From contig NZ_CP019450.1 in assembly GCF_001983995.1 (NCBI RefSeq), positions 3,658,001-3,722,000 on the forward strand: a stretch of 64,000 nt of DNA. The letters run 5' to 3'. Below the pieces are notes generated by a model. The model had not been told where the DNA came from. It made no database searches and saw nothing but the letters and a program-made list of their open reading frames with translations. Shown here piece after piece: positions 16,181 through 25,612 of this stretch. The position numbers and the translations under genes are program-made. The stretch comes from Halioglobus japonicus (GTDB lineage Bacteria > Pseudomonadota > Gammaproteobacteria > Pseudomonadales > Halieaceae). Position 1 is the first letter of the stretch. Every line of letters begins with the position of its first letter.

Positions 16181-17140
16181 ATGCTTTCATATTTGCGGTG
16201 CTATGCTCTGGGCCATTCCAGCGGGCAAACGAGAGCGAACTTGAACAAAACATACCTGGCGTGGGGAAGCTTCGCCATCATCGCAACCCTGTTCGCAGCG
16301 ATTCAGTTTGCCCCTGCTCCCGCCGTTATTGTCCCCGCACAATTGCCAGTTAGTGAACGCGAACAGCACCGCACGCTCAATTTTGAGGGCATCCACAACT
16401 TCCGCGACCTGGGTGGCTATCGCACCGAAGATGGCCGCACCGTGCGCTGGGGAAAACTCTATCGCTCCGCCAATTTTCATACGGCCAGCAGAGCCGATCG
16501 GCAAGTACTGAGCGATCTCGGCATCAGCAAGATTATCGATTTTCGCTCATCCGCCGAAAAAAAACAGGAGCCCAATAAGTTCCCCGAACTTCCGCCGTTT
16601 GCCGTCGTGGAAATTCCCACACTGGATGGTGGCGACAATGATGTCGCCACGGAAATCATGGCGCGCATTGAAGACGGCAACATGGCTGACCTCGATCCGA
16701 ATGCCTTTATGATCGCGGCGAACCGTCAGTTCGCATACACCTTCACGCCACAATTTAACCAGTTTATTGACGAAGTAGGCGACAGCGGCGACGGTGCGGT
16801 AGTGTGGCATTGTAGTGCCGGCAAGGACCGCACCGGTTACGCAGCCGCCATCCTGTTGCGCATTCTCGGCGTGCCGATGGCCTCGATTAGCGAAGACTAT
16901 ATGCTCAGCAACGACTATGCTCTGGAGGGGCGACAGGGAATGCTCCGAGTATTGCGGCTGTTCAAAGGTGATGAAGCCGCCGACAAGATCGCCGTATTGT
17001 TGGGCGTTCAGCCAAACTGGCTGGAAGCCGCGTTTGCAGAAATAGACGCCCGTTGGGGCAGTTTCGACAACTATGTATCCCAGGGCCTGGGATTATCGAC
17101 CGAGCAGGTAGAGGCCCTCAGGAACAGCCTACTGGAGTAG
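16181..17140 (+). CDS. exported tyrosine/dual-specificity phosphatase (MPtpB-like)
   Basis: 319 residues with an N-terminal hydrophobic segment (FAIIATLFAAIQFAPAPAVIV) acting as signal or anchor. The phosphatase domain opens with NFRDLGGYRTEDGRTVRWG and contains the active-site loop HCSAGKDRTG (Cys211). This pattern is typical of the MPtpB/atypical tyrosine phosphatase family, which can also act on phosphoinositides. The active domain would lie outside the cytoplasmic membrane. A TTG at 16241 is an alternative start that still keeps the hydrophobic segment. The cardiolipin synthase gene begins two bases after its stop, so a role in phospholipid metabolism is worth considering. Confidence 0.8.
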   Translation: MLSYLRCYALGHSSGQTRANLNKTYLAWGSFAIIATLFAAIQFAPAPAVIVPAQLPVSEREQHRTLNFEGIHNFRDLGGYRTEDGRTVRWGKLYRSANFHTASRADRQVLSDLGISKIIDFRSSAEKKQEPNKFPELPPFAVVEIPTLDGGDNDVATEIMARIEDGNMADLDPNAFMIAANRQFAYTFTPQFNQFIDEVGDSGDGAVVWHCSAGKDRTGYAAAILLRILGVPMASISEDYMLSNDYALEGRQGMLRVLRLFKGDEAADKIAVLLGVQPNWLEAAFAEIDARWGSFDNYVSQGLGLSTEQVEALRNSLLE

Positions 17141-17142
17141 CC

Positions 17143-18582
17143 ATGGACGCAGCCTGGGTTAACACTGCAATCGCTGTAGGCGTTGCCCTGTTTTACGTGG
17201 CGGCACTGGTGTCCGCTATTGAGGCCATACTGCAATCCCGCACACCCCAGGGCGCCATTGCCTGGGCTATTTCACTCCTGAGCTTTCCCTTTATCACTGT
17301 ACCGCTGTACCTGATTTTCGGTCGCAGCCGGTTCGCAGGCTATCAAGAGAAACGCGATCGCATGGAGCGCGAATCACTGGAACTCATCCAACGTACCAGC
17401 GGCAACGTCCAGGAATTCGTGCTCCCGGTTACCGGTCGTGACCCCCTCTACACCAGCTTATTCAACCTCGCCAGAATGCCTGCCACCCGCGGCAATCAGG
17501 TTGATTTATTAATCGACGGCAATGCCACCTTTGACGATATCAGCCGGGGATTGGAGCAGGCCCAGGACTATATTCTCTTTCAGTTCTACATTATTCGCGA
17601 CGATGAACTCGGCCGCAGACTGGGGCGCATTCTTGCGGACAAGGCCCGGGCTGGCGTCGAAGTATTTCTCACCTATGACGAGATCGGCAGTCGTCAATTC
17701 CAGCGCTCAAGGCTCTGCAAGCAACTGCATATGAGCGGTGTAAGGGTCGCCCCTTTCAACACCACCCAGGGCCGCAGAAATCGCTTTCAACTCAACTTCC
17801 GCAATCACCGCAAGGTCGTCGTGGTCGACGGCAAACAGGCATGGATCGGCGGTCACAATGTGGGAATCGAATACCTGGGCTTGAGCAAACGTTTCGGTCA
17901 TTGGCGCGATACCCATGTGCGTTTTCAGGGCCCGGCGGTGATCGGCGCCGAGCAGGCCTTTGCCACGGATTGGCTGTGGGCGACCGGCGAGGATCTCGAA
18001 ATCAGCTGGGACTTTAACAGCAGCGCTGAAGGATCCAGCACCGTGCTGGTGTTTCCCTCGGACCCCGCCAGTGAATACGAAGAAGCCGGACTGATGTTTC
18101 ACCAGGCCATCGTCGCCGCCCAGCACCGGATCTGGATTGCCAGCCCGTATTTTGTGCCCGATCGCGGCATTATTTCCGCGCTGCAACTGGCAGCTTTGCG
18201 CGGCGTCGACGTCCGCGTGCTGATTCCGGACGAGCCGGACGGCCCGATGGTAGCCATGGCCAACTGGTCATTCACGCGCGAGCTATTGGCCGCCGGCGTC
18301 AAGATCTATCGCTACCAGGGCGGCTTTATGCACCAGAAAGTGTTGCTGATGGACGATCAACTGGCCGGCGTTGGCACGGCAAATTTCGACAACCGCTCGT
18401 TCCGCCTGAATTTCGAAATCACGGTGCTGGTTAACGATGTGTTCTTCGCTCGGAAGGTCGAGGACATGCTCAATACCGACCTCGGGCGCAGCCGCGAGGT
18501 CAGCCTGGACGAGTTCGACAATAAACCCGCCTGGTTTACGGTGGCCATGGCCACCGCGCGCTTGTTTGCACCCGTGCTGTAG
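17143..18582 (+). CDS. cls: cardiolipin synthase
   Basis: 479 residues. Two N-terminal membrane segments are followed by two phospholipase-D (HKD) motifs: HRKVVVVDG (His222) and HQKVLLMDD (His397) with GTANFDNRS. This is the ClsA-type enzyme that condenses two phosphatidylglycerols to cardiolipin at the inner membrane. The start is the ATG at 17143, because the first membrane segment begins there; the open frame upstream overlaps the phosphatase gene. Length and order are normal for the family. It is convergent with the symporter gene, 12 bases apart. Confidence 0.92.
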   Translation: MDAAWVNTAIAVGVALFYVAALVSAIEAILQSRTPQGAIAWAISLLSFPFITVPLYLIFGRSRFAGYQEKRDRMERESLELIQRTSGNVQEFVLPVTGRDPLYTSLFNLARMPATRGNQVDLLIDGNATFDDISRGLEQAQDYILFQFYIIRDDELGRRLGRILADKARAGVEVFLTYDEIGSRQFQRSRLCKQLHMSGVRVAPFNTTQGRRNRFQLNFRNHRKVVVVDGKQAWIGGHNVGIEYLGLSKRFGHWRDTHVRFQGPAVIGAEQAFATDWLWATGEDLEISWDFNSSAEGSSTVLVFPSDPASEYEEAGLMFHQAIVAAQHRIWIASPYFVPDRGIISALQLAALRGVDVRVLIPDEPDGPMVAMANWSFTRELLAAGVKIYRYQGGFMHQKVLLMDDQLAGVGTANFDNRSFRLNFEITVLVNDVFFARKVEDMLNTDLGRSREVSLDEFDNKPAWFTVAMATARLFAPVL

Positions 18583-18594
18583 CGAGGTGGGGCG

Positions 18595-19944
18595 CTACTC
18601 GCTAACGCCCATAATGAAGATGATAAGCAACGCCGGTGGCACCACGTACCGGATCAGGAAGCGCCACAGGGTGTAAGCCCAGCCCGCGATCGGCGCGAGT
18701 TCATCCTGGGTCACCTCCCGAGTCACAGCCCAGCCGGCGAATACAGCGATCAACAGACCACCCAGTGGCAGCAGGATCTGGTTGGAGAAGTAATCCATGA
18801 TGTCGTTGAAGTTCAGGCCGCCCATGGAGACGTCACCAATGACGTTGTAGGACATCAGGCTGACAATACTGAACACCGCGATGCTGCCCACCACGATGAG
18901 CGCACTGCGATGCCGGGGAATACCGAACCGTTCTTCGGCCCAGTGATTCACTGCTTCAACCAGGCCGACCATGGAGGTAATACCGGCTACCGACAACATC
19001 AGGAAGAACATGACCGCAAACACATAGCCGCCGGGCATTTGCGCAAAGGCCACCGGCAGGGTCTGGAATATCAGTCCTGCGCCGGCCGCTGGATCCAGGC
19101 CGTTGTTAAACACGGCAGGGAAGATCACCAGACCCGCCAACAGGGCAACCAGAGTGTCGGCAAATACGATGATCAGTACCGATTGGGAAATAGAGATAGA
19201 CCGCGGCAGATACGAGCCGTAAGTCATCATACCGCCCATGCCCACACCGATAGAGAAGAACGCCTGGCCAATGGCAGCCAACACCGTCGCGGCACCAATC
19301 TTGCTGAAATCAGGCGTAAACAGCCAGTCGATCGCCTCCGCAAAACCGCCGTTGAAGTAGTTAAACACTGCCAGCCCCAACAGCAGCATGAACATGAGGG
19401 GCATCATGATATTAACGGCTCGCTCAATCCCCTGTTTGACCCCGGAATAAATAATCAAACCGGTAATGGCAAGACCGATCAGCGTCCAGAACAACATACC
19501 AACGTTGTCCTGCAGGACACCACTGAAGGTGGCTTGCGCGGCCGCGGCGTCCACACCCGCGAAGCCGGTGGTCAGTGCCTTGAACAGATACCACAGTACC
19601 CAGCCGACCACGCCGGCGTAGACAATTTCAATGGTATAGGCCGCCAGCAAGCCCATGGCGCCGACGATCTTCCAACTGGGAGAACGCTTGTTCTCAATCG
19701 CGACATTGGCCATTGAGGCCGGGGGGCTGGCCTGGCCGCGGCGACCGATTAACAGCTCCGCCATGAGTACGGGTACGCCGATCAGAATCGCGCAGCCCAG
19801 ATAAATAATGACAAATGCACCACCGCCGTTTTCGCCGGTGACATAGGGGAAACGCCAAATATTTCCCAGGCCCACGGCAAAACCAACCGATGCCATGAGA
19901 AATGCAAAACGTGATGACCAGTGCGCGCCGCCGGCTGCAGCCAT
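18595..19944 (-). CDS. sodium-dependent neurotransmitter-type (NSS/SNF) symporter
   Basis: A 449-residue polytopic membrane protein with about eleven to twelve hydrophobic segments. The first contains GFAVGLGNIWRFPY, the conserved substrate/sodium-binding TM1 motif of the NSS family (LeuT-like), and ENGGGAF follows. Bacterial members import amino acids or related amines with sodium. The substrate cannot be told from sequence. It is transcribed leftward after the Xaa-Pro aminopeptidase gene with a 68-base gap; uptake of amino acids or dipeptide products would fit that neighbour. Confidence 0.9.
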   Translation of the reverse strand: MAAAGGAHWSSRFAFLMASVGFAVGLGNIWRFPYVTGENGGGAFVIIYLGCAILIGVPVLMAELLIGRRGQASPPASMANVAIENKRSPSWKIVGAMGLLAAYTIEIVYAGVVGWVLWYLFKALTTGFAGVDAAAAQATFSGVLQDNVGMLFWTLIGLAITGLIIYSGVKQGIERAVNIMMPLMFMLLLGLAVFNYFNGGFAEAIDWLFTPDFSKIGAATVLAAIGQAFFSIGVGMGGMMTYGSYLPRSISISQSVLIIVFADTLVALLAGLVIFPAVFNNGLDPAAGAGLIFQTLPVAFAQMPGGYVFAVMFFLMLSVAGITSMVGLVEAVNHWAEERFGIPRHRSALIVVGSIAVFSIVSLMSYNVIGDVSMGGLNFNDIMDYFSNQILLPLGGLLIAVFAGWAVTREVTQDELAPIAGWAYTLWRFLIRYVVPPALLIIFIMGVSE

Positions 19945-20012
19945 GGTGTGTTCTCCGAAAAATTGTTATTGGGCGCAGTCTACACACACGCCCTTGGCCT
20001 TACAAAGGGGCC

Positions 20013-21800
20013 CTAGGCCGCAACAGGTGCGGTGGCGTCTTCCAGCCAGGCCAGTACATCCCCCTCCAGACGAGGGGCGATCAGGGTAAATACCTGTTGA
20101 TGATAGCGATTCAACCAATCCAGCTCTTCAACTGTCAGCAGGGAGACATCGAGCAGACGACGATCAAACGGCACCATCGTCAGTGCTTCGAAGCCCAACA
20201 TAGGAACTTCGGTGTCTGCGTCTACGGGCTGCACAACCACCAGGTTTTCACAGCGAATACCATAGGCATTATCGCGATAGTAACCGGGCTCGTTGCTGAG
20301 GATCATGCCAGGCTGCAGCGGGAATGGGTTGTGCGCCTTGGCGATGCGTTGCGGCCCTTCGTGCACGCTGAGATAAGCGCCCACTCCGTGACCGGTACCA
20401 TGATCAAAATCATGGCCTTCACGCCACAGGAACTGGCGCGCCAGCGCGTCCAGGTGGGTGCCGGTAGTACCGCGCGGGAAGCGTGCCTGATCGAGCGCAA
20501 TATGGCCCTTGAGCACCAGGGTAAACATACGCCGCACTTCGGGACCGGGGTCGCCAATAGCCACCGTGCGGGTAATATCGGTCGTGCCATCCAGGTACTG
20601 GCCACCGCTGTCGACCAGGTACACAGAGTCTGGTGTCAGACGTCCGGGCTGCTCCACGTTCTGATGGTTATAGTGGCACATCGCGGCATTACCACCTGCG
20701 GCGGATATCGTGTCAAACGAAGGTCCGCGATAGTGTTCTCCCTGCTCCCTGAAGCTGCCCAGTTTGTCAGCCAGTACTGCCTCATCGTGCAGGTTACCGG
20801 CGGCAACCTCAGCGTCCAGCCACTGCAGAAACTGAATTTCAGCGACGGCGTCGCGCAGGTGTGCCTGCCTCGCGCCTTCAATTTCGACCGAATTCTTACT
20901 CGCCTTGGGCATGAGCACCGGGTCTTCTGCGGCGACCAGTTCGGCACCGCCGCGCGCCAGGCACAATTGCGTCCAGGCATTGGCGCTGTCCGGGTCTGCA
21001 AGTACGCGCATCCCGGCGCAGCCAAGCAGCGCTGCCTCGGCATCGCTTTCCGGTAAAAATGTGACGCCTGTGCCAACGTGTTGCTCCCACCCGTCGGGGA
21101 CGCGGCCAGGCTCGGCAAACACCTGGCATGTGCCATCGACCGCAAGCAGCGCAAAGCTCTGCAATATCGGCAGGCAGGGAATGTCCGTGCCCCGCAGGTT
21201 GAGCAGCCAGCTCACCGAGTCGGGGGCAAAAATCAGCGCAGCATCAGCACCTTTGACGCGTACCAGTTCAGCGATATCCGAGCGCTTCTGGGCGCTGCTG
21301 GCGCCGGTATAGGCCTCGTCGAGCATGACTGCGGGGCTGATAGCGGCTGCAGGACGATCCTGCCAGCAGCGGTCGACGATATTGTCAGCATCCGCCATCA
21401 GCGTAATACCCTTGGCAGCCAAATGCTGATCACTCTGCTGATACCATGCCAGCGTATGCAGGCGCGGGTCACAGGCAACCTGGCTGCCTTCACCGAGGAC
21501 AGTGGTCAGCCAAGCCACAGGGGGTTCTTCAATCAGGTGATGGTATTCAAACAGGTCAGGATCGACCTCATTGCGCACCTGCACGGTGTAGCGGCCATCG
21601 ACGAATATCGCGGCGCGTTCGGCAAGCACCACAATAGCGCCGGCAGAACCGGTAAAACCGGCCATCCACAGCATGCGCTCATTGTGCTCGGGGAGGTACT
21701 CACCCAGGTATTCATCGGCCCTGGGGATCACTAGTGCATCGTAGCCGCGCTCACTCATCAGGGAGCGAACCGCGGCCAGACGATCGGCAATCAAAGACAT
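20013..21800 (-). CDS. Xaa-Pro aminopeptidase (M24B family)
   Basis: 595 residues with two creatinase-like N-terminal domains and a C-terminal M24 pita-bread catalytic domain. Metal-ligand motifs are visible: VDSGGQYLDGTTDITR (two Asp), HGTGHGVGAYLSVHEGP (His) and SNEPGYY (Glu), with a final Glu in RCENLVVV. It removes an N-terminal residue preceding proline in the cytoplasm. The length matches the long bacterial/eukaryotic-type aminopeptidase P rather than the shorter PepP. Rubredoxin lies 51 bases upstream on the same strand. Confidence 0.9.
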   Translation of the reverse strand: MSLIADRLAAVRSLMSERGYDALVIPRADEYLGEYLPEHNERMLWMAGFTGSAGAIVVLAERAAIFVDGRYTVQVRNEVDPDLFEYHHLIEEPPVAWLTTVLGEGSQVACDPRLHTLAWYQQSDQHLAAKGITLMADADNIVDRCWQDRPAAAISPAVMLDEAYTGASSAQKRSDIAELVRVKGADAALIFAPDSVSWLLNLRGTDIPCLPILQSFALLAVDGTCQVFAEPGRVPDGWEQHVGTGVTFLPESDAEAALLGCAGMRVLADPDSANAWTQLCLARGGAELVAAEDPVLMPKASKNSVEIEGARQAHLRDAVAEIQFLQWLDAEVAAGNLHDEAVLADKLGSFREQGEHYRGPSFDTISAAGGNAAMCHYNHQNVEQPGRLTPDSVYLVDSGGQYLDGTTDITRTVAIGDPGPEVRRMFTLVLKGHIALDQARFPRGTTGTHLDALARQFLWREGHDFDHGTGHGVGAYLSVHEGPQRIAKAHNPFPLQPGMILSNEPGYYRDNAYGIRCENLVVVQPVDADTEVPMLGFEALTMVPFDRRLLDVSLLTVEELDWLNRYHQQVFTLIAPRLEGDVLAWLEDATAPVAA

Positions 21801-21851
21801 TTGGGAATTCCGGGAAAAATGTGCCGCGATTCTACCCGAAATGGGTGGACA

Positions 21852-22031
21852 TTACTCCTCGTAGAGGTCGAAATCGGCCTTGGAGATACCGCAGTCAGGG
21901 CACTCCCAATCCTCGGGAATATCTTCAAACCGCGTGCCCGGGGCAATGCCATCATCTGGCAGGCCTTCGGCCTCATCGTAGATAAAACCGCAGATCACGC
22001 ATTCGTATTTTTTGTAGTCGCTGTCGCTCAT
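21852..22031 (-). CDS. rubredoxin
   Basis: A 59-residue protein with the two CxxCG iron ligands of rubredoxin ([15 protein letters not shown] and [14 protein letters not shown]). It is a small cytoplasmic one-electron carrier, often serving alkane hydroxylases or oxygen/peroxide reduction. A GGGAG ribosome binding site lies upstream of the ATG at 22031. A TATAAT-like -10 box lies in the 110-base gap behind gspN. No rubredoxin reductase gene is adjacent. Confidence 0.93.
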   Translation of the reverse strand: MSDSDYKKYECVICGFIYDEAEGLPDDGIAPGTRFEDIPEDWECPDCGISKADFDLYEE

Positions 22032-22082
22032 GGTCAGTCTCCCTGTTGTTATCGATCAGTGTGGTTGATTCAGCTGAGCCCG

Positions 22083-22088
22083 ATTATA
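22083..22088 (-). promoter_or_regulatory. putative -10 box for rubredoxin
   Basis: On the minus strand the sequence reads TATAAT, 52 bases before the rubredoxin start, in the gap after gspN. The -35 position (TCGCCA at 17-base spacing) is a weak match. This would let rubredoxin be expressed apart from the secretion operon. Confidence 0.4.
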
Positions 22089-22141
22089 GAGACTGACAGA
22101 CACACTGGCGAAAAATACGGCTCAAGCTAGTGAACCAGTAA

Positions 22142-22884
22142 TTACAAAGCACCGGTCAGCTTGACCCGGAAGTTCTGGCCCTCGGGGGTCGCCACCAGTT
22201 GCAGCGACTGCTGCAGCATACGGTCATCAAGGCCCGGGCCGCTCAGCAATACATCGACGCTGTACTGGTTTCCCTCTAACGCCAGTCCGCCCTCGGCGAC
22301 CAGGTCACCCGAGAGCGTGATCACTTCGCCGGCAATGTTGCCGTTTTCGCTCGATGTAAGCTCAAGGGCATAGTCGCCGAGAGGCCGAATCGCGCCCGAG
22401 GCTCGCCAACCGGCCTGCTGCCAGACCAGGCGACCTTCCGCCGCCACCGGCACCCCGCCCGGACGCTGAGCCGTGATGCCTGCAACGACACCAGACCGGC
22501 CAATTCGAGGGGCAATACCTGCTTGACCAGTTCTGCCGGCAGGCGTACGTCGACGGCATTGAGATCGATGTCTTCGGCGCCGCGCACCAACAGTTGCGCA
22601 TTCAGGTACTGCTGGCCCCATTGGCTGCGCAGCTCAACACGCGGCGCCAACAGCAGCAGCGACCAGGGTTTGATCCGCCACTCCAACTGCCCCAACTGCA
22701 GTGCACCCACCTGGGTACTCACAACGGCACGGCTTGCAGTGCCGTGCCACAGGCTGCCATTGACGCCCTGAAGCTGGGCCTGTCCGGCGGGAATAAACAC
22801 GGTGACCAGTCGCGCTGGCGCCAACACCAGCAGACACACCAACAGAAACAGGGCTGCAACCAGCCCGAACTTAAAACGTTGCAT
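22142..22884 (-). pseudogene. gspN: type II secretion protein N, frame broken by one base
   Basis: The first part (from 22884) has an N-terminal membrane anchor (FKFGLVAALFLLVCLLVLAP) and the GspN-like GSLWHGTA and LGQLEWRIKPWSLL stretches. Near 22453-22460 the frame fails; the remainder (VPVAAEGRLVWQQAGW onward to 22142) continues in another frame. Adding one base to the CCCC run at 22453-22456 restores a single frame of about 247 residues, the usual GspN length. It is the last gene of the gsp operon, two bases after gspM. Either a sequencing error or a recent mutation; GspN is dispensable in several type II systems. Confidence 0.8.
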
Positions 22885-22886
22885 GA

Positions 22887-23360
22887 TTATCCCGCCTGCG
22901 CCAGCCGAACCGTGGCGTTGACACGACCACTGCCACCACCAGGCGTTATCGAGGCTTCCTGAATCAGCAGGCTTTCGCGATATTCCATCTGGTGCAACCA
23001 GGCCAGCAGGTCGTCAAAGGCGACAGCTTCAAGCCGCACCTGCACCTCGCCCCGGGAATTGGGTTGCAGGCGCGCTACCTGCAGCCCCAGCGCACCGGTG
23101 GTGCGGTTGATGACTGCCGTGAGATTACGGCGATTCTGTTTACCGGCACCGGACTCACGCAACTGCAAAATCTGCGACGCCATAACGTCCACGCGTTGCA
23201 GTGACTCCGACAGCGCCCTGTTCTGGCGCTCCATTTCGGCCCGCGCACCCGCGATGGGCGCCACCGCCAACAGGTAGATCATGTAGAGCGCCAGGGCCAC
23301 CCCCAGCACCACCACACTGAGCTGCTCACGCTGTGTCAGCCCTTCGTACCAGTCCTTCAC
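22887..23360 (-). CDS. gspM: type II secretion system protein M
   Basis: 157 residues. A short cytoplasmic N-terminus (MKDWYEGLTQREQ) precedes one membrane segment (about 15-36) and a periplasmic coiled-coil plus ferredoxin-like domain (QVRLEAVAFDDLLAWLHQM). GspM partners GspL in the inner-membrane platform. The start overlaps the end of gspL by four bases (ATGA). Length and hydropathy match the family; primary sequence is variable in GspM, so position in the operon supports the call. Confidence 0.88.
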   Translation of the reverse strand: MKDWYEGLTQREQLSVVVLGVALALYMIYLLAVAPIAGARAEMERQNRALSESLQRVDVMASQILQLRESGAGKQNRRNLTAVINRTTGALGLQVARLQPNSRGEVQVRLEAVAFDDLLAWLHQMEYRESLLIQEASITPGGGSGRVNATVRLAQAG

Positions 23361-24559
23361 GATCTATCCCTCACTCGCAGCCGGGCGCGGACCCGCTCAC
23401 CCTGGGCGCTAGAGTTCTCCATTATCGCTTCCAGTCCTGTTTCGTTAATACCCTCGCGCACCTGCTCCACTTCGCCGTAATCGGCGGCGACGATGTTGAG
23501 GCGCATTTCATCGGATTTGGCGTTGTAGTTGATACTGACAATGTCCGTGCTCTTGCGGGTGCTCACCACTCGCCCAACGCGCTCCATCAGGCTGGCGAAG
23601 CCGCTGACCGCGCCGCTACCGGTCAGTCCATTGAGCTGATTGCGCAGCTGCTTCTCGACGTCAGATATGGCGCCGCGGGGAATCACCTGACGGAAGCTCG
23701 CCTCGCGGGCACCGCGCAGCGCCAGGTTCTGCTCCTTGAGCTGCCGGTAATCGAGACCGGTCGCCACCAGATGCAGTGCCAGTGCGCAGCCAAACAACGC
23801 CGCCGCTACCCGCGACTGACGCCACCAGCGCTGCAGGGGCAAACGCCTTGCGTAGTCGCCCTGGCGTAGATTGAGCGCAGGCTCAGGGGCGTCCGTCAGC
23901 ATCATTGCCGCATACAGGTCACCGCGCCGCCACTGCGCTTTGCTGCGCAACGACGCGGGCAATAATTCGATATCGCTGTCCTGCTGCTGGCCGTAAATGA
24001 CCACCGCTCCAGGCTCAGTCGTATCCGCCAAGGCAGCCGCCAGTAGCGCGGGAACCATGACGCGTTCAACCGAAAATCCTTCACAGCGCCCGGTACGCAC
24101 GATGGCGCTGTCATCTTCCAATACCAGACACCACTCGTTCGCTTGCCAGGGGAGCAACAGCGGTTCCGGTATCCACTGACCAACGTCTGGCAGGCCGGAC
24201 AACAGGGCCTCGTACTCACGCATATGGTCATCGCTACAGACAGCGACGGCGTATTCCAGGGGCGCGACCTCGCTACTGGCAAAGTGCAGATCATCGACGT
24301 CCTCTGCCAGTTCCTCCTCCAACATAAAAGGCAAGGACTTGGCGAAGTGGCGTTTTTCAGGCGCGGTAATCGTCAGGGGTAACAGGCGCACATCTTCACC
24401 CGGGACGGCGAAGATCGGCACCTGCCGGCGCTCCGCCACGGCTGCGCGCAGGGCGGCGAGCTCGGTCTCGTGACCCAGGCTGCGGGCACCCTCGGTGGCA
24501 CCCGGCGGGTACCAGGCCGGTTCGCCGTCGATCCTGCGGATTATCGCTGTATTCTGCAA
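23357..24559 (-). CDS. gspL: type II secretion system protein L
   Basis: 400 residues. An N-terminal cytoplasmic actin-like region (about 1-235, including LLPLTITAPEKRHFAKSLPF and EEELAEDVDDLHFA) is followed by a single membrane segment near 245-262 and a periplasmic ferredoxin-like domain at the C-terminus. GspL recruits the GspE ATPase to the inner-membrane platform with GspF and GspM. It starts 30 bases after gspK. Confidence 0.9.
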   Translation of the reverse strand: MQNTAIIRRIDGEPAWYPPGATEGARSLGHETELAALRAAVAERRQVPIFAVPGEDVRLLPLTITAPEKRHFAKSLPFMLEEELAEDVDDLHFASSEVAPLEYAVAVCSDDHMREYEALLSGLPDVGQWIPEPLLLPWQANEWCLVLEDDSAIVRTGRCEGFSVERVMVPALLAAALADTTEPGAVVIYGQQQDSDIELLPASLRSKAQWRRGDLYAAMMLTDAPEPALNLRQGDYARRLPLQRWWRQSRVAAALFGCALALHLVATGLDYRQLKEQNLALRGAREASFRQVIPRGAISDVEKQLRNQLNGLTGSGAVSGFASLMERVGRVVSTRKSTDIVSINYNAKSDEMRLNIVAADYGEVEQVREGINETGLEAIMENSSAQGERVRARLRVRDRS

Positions 24560-24589
24560 GGTGGTTCCTACTCCCGGGAATGGTCGGCG

Positions 24590-25612
24590 CTACAGGCCGC
24601 CGGTTGATCTTTGTACAACGTTGATCTGGCGGTTAACGCGCTCGAGTACACTGTACATTTGCGTTCGACGGTCGGCAACTTCCACCGTGGCGCGCAGCAG
24701 AAACCAGGAGGAGAATTCCGTGACCATGGCGCGCGCCTCGGTCATGTTCTCAGCCCGGTCTACCAGCATCGGGTGGTTGAAAAAATCTTCCTTGTCGCTG
24801 AACCCGGTTTCCTCCCGGAACTGGACAATGCTCTGGGCATCAAACTCACTGAGCGGCTCCAGGCTGTTGTCCGGGCCCAATGATCGCAACACCATGGCCG
24901 GTGCGGTGTGGATATTCAGGAGCGCCGGCTGCGTTGGCCATACTGTCACCCAGGGCGCGAGCGCTGTATACAATTCGGGGCTGACGCCGCGCACTGCGCG
25001 CAGCTCACTGGCGCTCATCATCGGCCGGTTGGCGGCCCGATAGGCCGGAACTAACCCGGAGTAAAAGTCATCTTCCGCCCCGTCAGGACGCACATTGCTA
25101 TCGCCATCCAGCCAGTCGCCAATAGCGCGCGCAATCGCAATGGCTTCGAACTCGCCCACATTTTCCACACCCACAGCCAACACCAGCCGCACGAACTGCT
25201 TCTGGCTGGCAGTCAGGGGCCGCTGGCCTTCACGCTCCGGGGCACGTTCACTCAGTGAATTGAGATTGAAACGCCCCTGTAAGTCTTCCAACTCACCGAC
25301 CAGCCAACCGCCCTCTTCCAGCGGATAAGGCTGTGCTTCCCGCGCCCAGACCTCACCGAGATCATCGCGGTTTAATTGCGCTTCGCGGTCGGCATCATCA
25401 TCTGCCAGCAGAGCCAGCGTCGCCAGCCCCTCGGCACCGAGCAGATAGGCCCGGGACTGGGCCATGACAAAGGTATTTGAGCCCTGGGTGTAAAGGCGGT
25501 CGAAATCTCGCGTCATGGCGACAATCAGCACCGCGCACAAGGCAAAAACCAACAGCGCCAGGACCAGCGCTGCACCCTGTTGCTGACGAGGACTAGAGCG
25601 GCGGCAGGACAT
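24590..25612 (-). CDS. gspK: type II secretion minor pseudopilin K
   Basis: 340 residues. The prepilin-like N-terminus (QQQGAALVLALLVFALCAVL) lacks the usual Glu5, as is typical for GspK, which caps the pseudopilus tip. The large periplasmic domain contains LEDLQGRFNLNSLSE and helix-hairpin-helix-like SASELRAVRGVSPELY segments seen in the family. The start lies inside the end of gspJ (20-base overlap), indicating translational coupling. Confidence 0.92.
   Translation of the reverse strand: MSCRRSSPRQQQGAALVLALLVFALCAVLIVAMTRDFDRLYTQGSNTFVMAQSRAYLLGAEGLATLALLADDDADREAQLNRDDLGEVWAREAQPYPLEEGGWLVGELEDLQGRFNLNSLSERAPEREGQRPLTASQKQFVRLVLAVGVENVGEFEAIAIARAIGDWLDGDSNVRPDGAEDDFYSGLVPAYRAANRPMMSASELRAVRGVSPELYTALAPWVTVWPTQPALLNIHTAPAMVLRSLGPDNSLEPLSEFDAQSIVQFREETGFSDKEDFFNHPMLVDRAENMTEARAMVTEFSSWFLLRATVEVADRRTQMYSVLERVNRQINVVQRSTGGL

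Noticed and set aside
19902..21056. A 384-codon plus-strand frame opposite the Xaa-Pro aminopeptidase gene
   Set aside because: The minus-strand product has all M24 metal-ligand motifs; the plus-strand reading has no recognisable family and no ribosome binding site.
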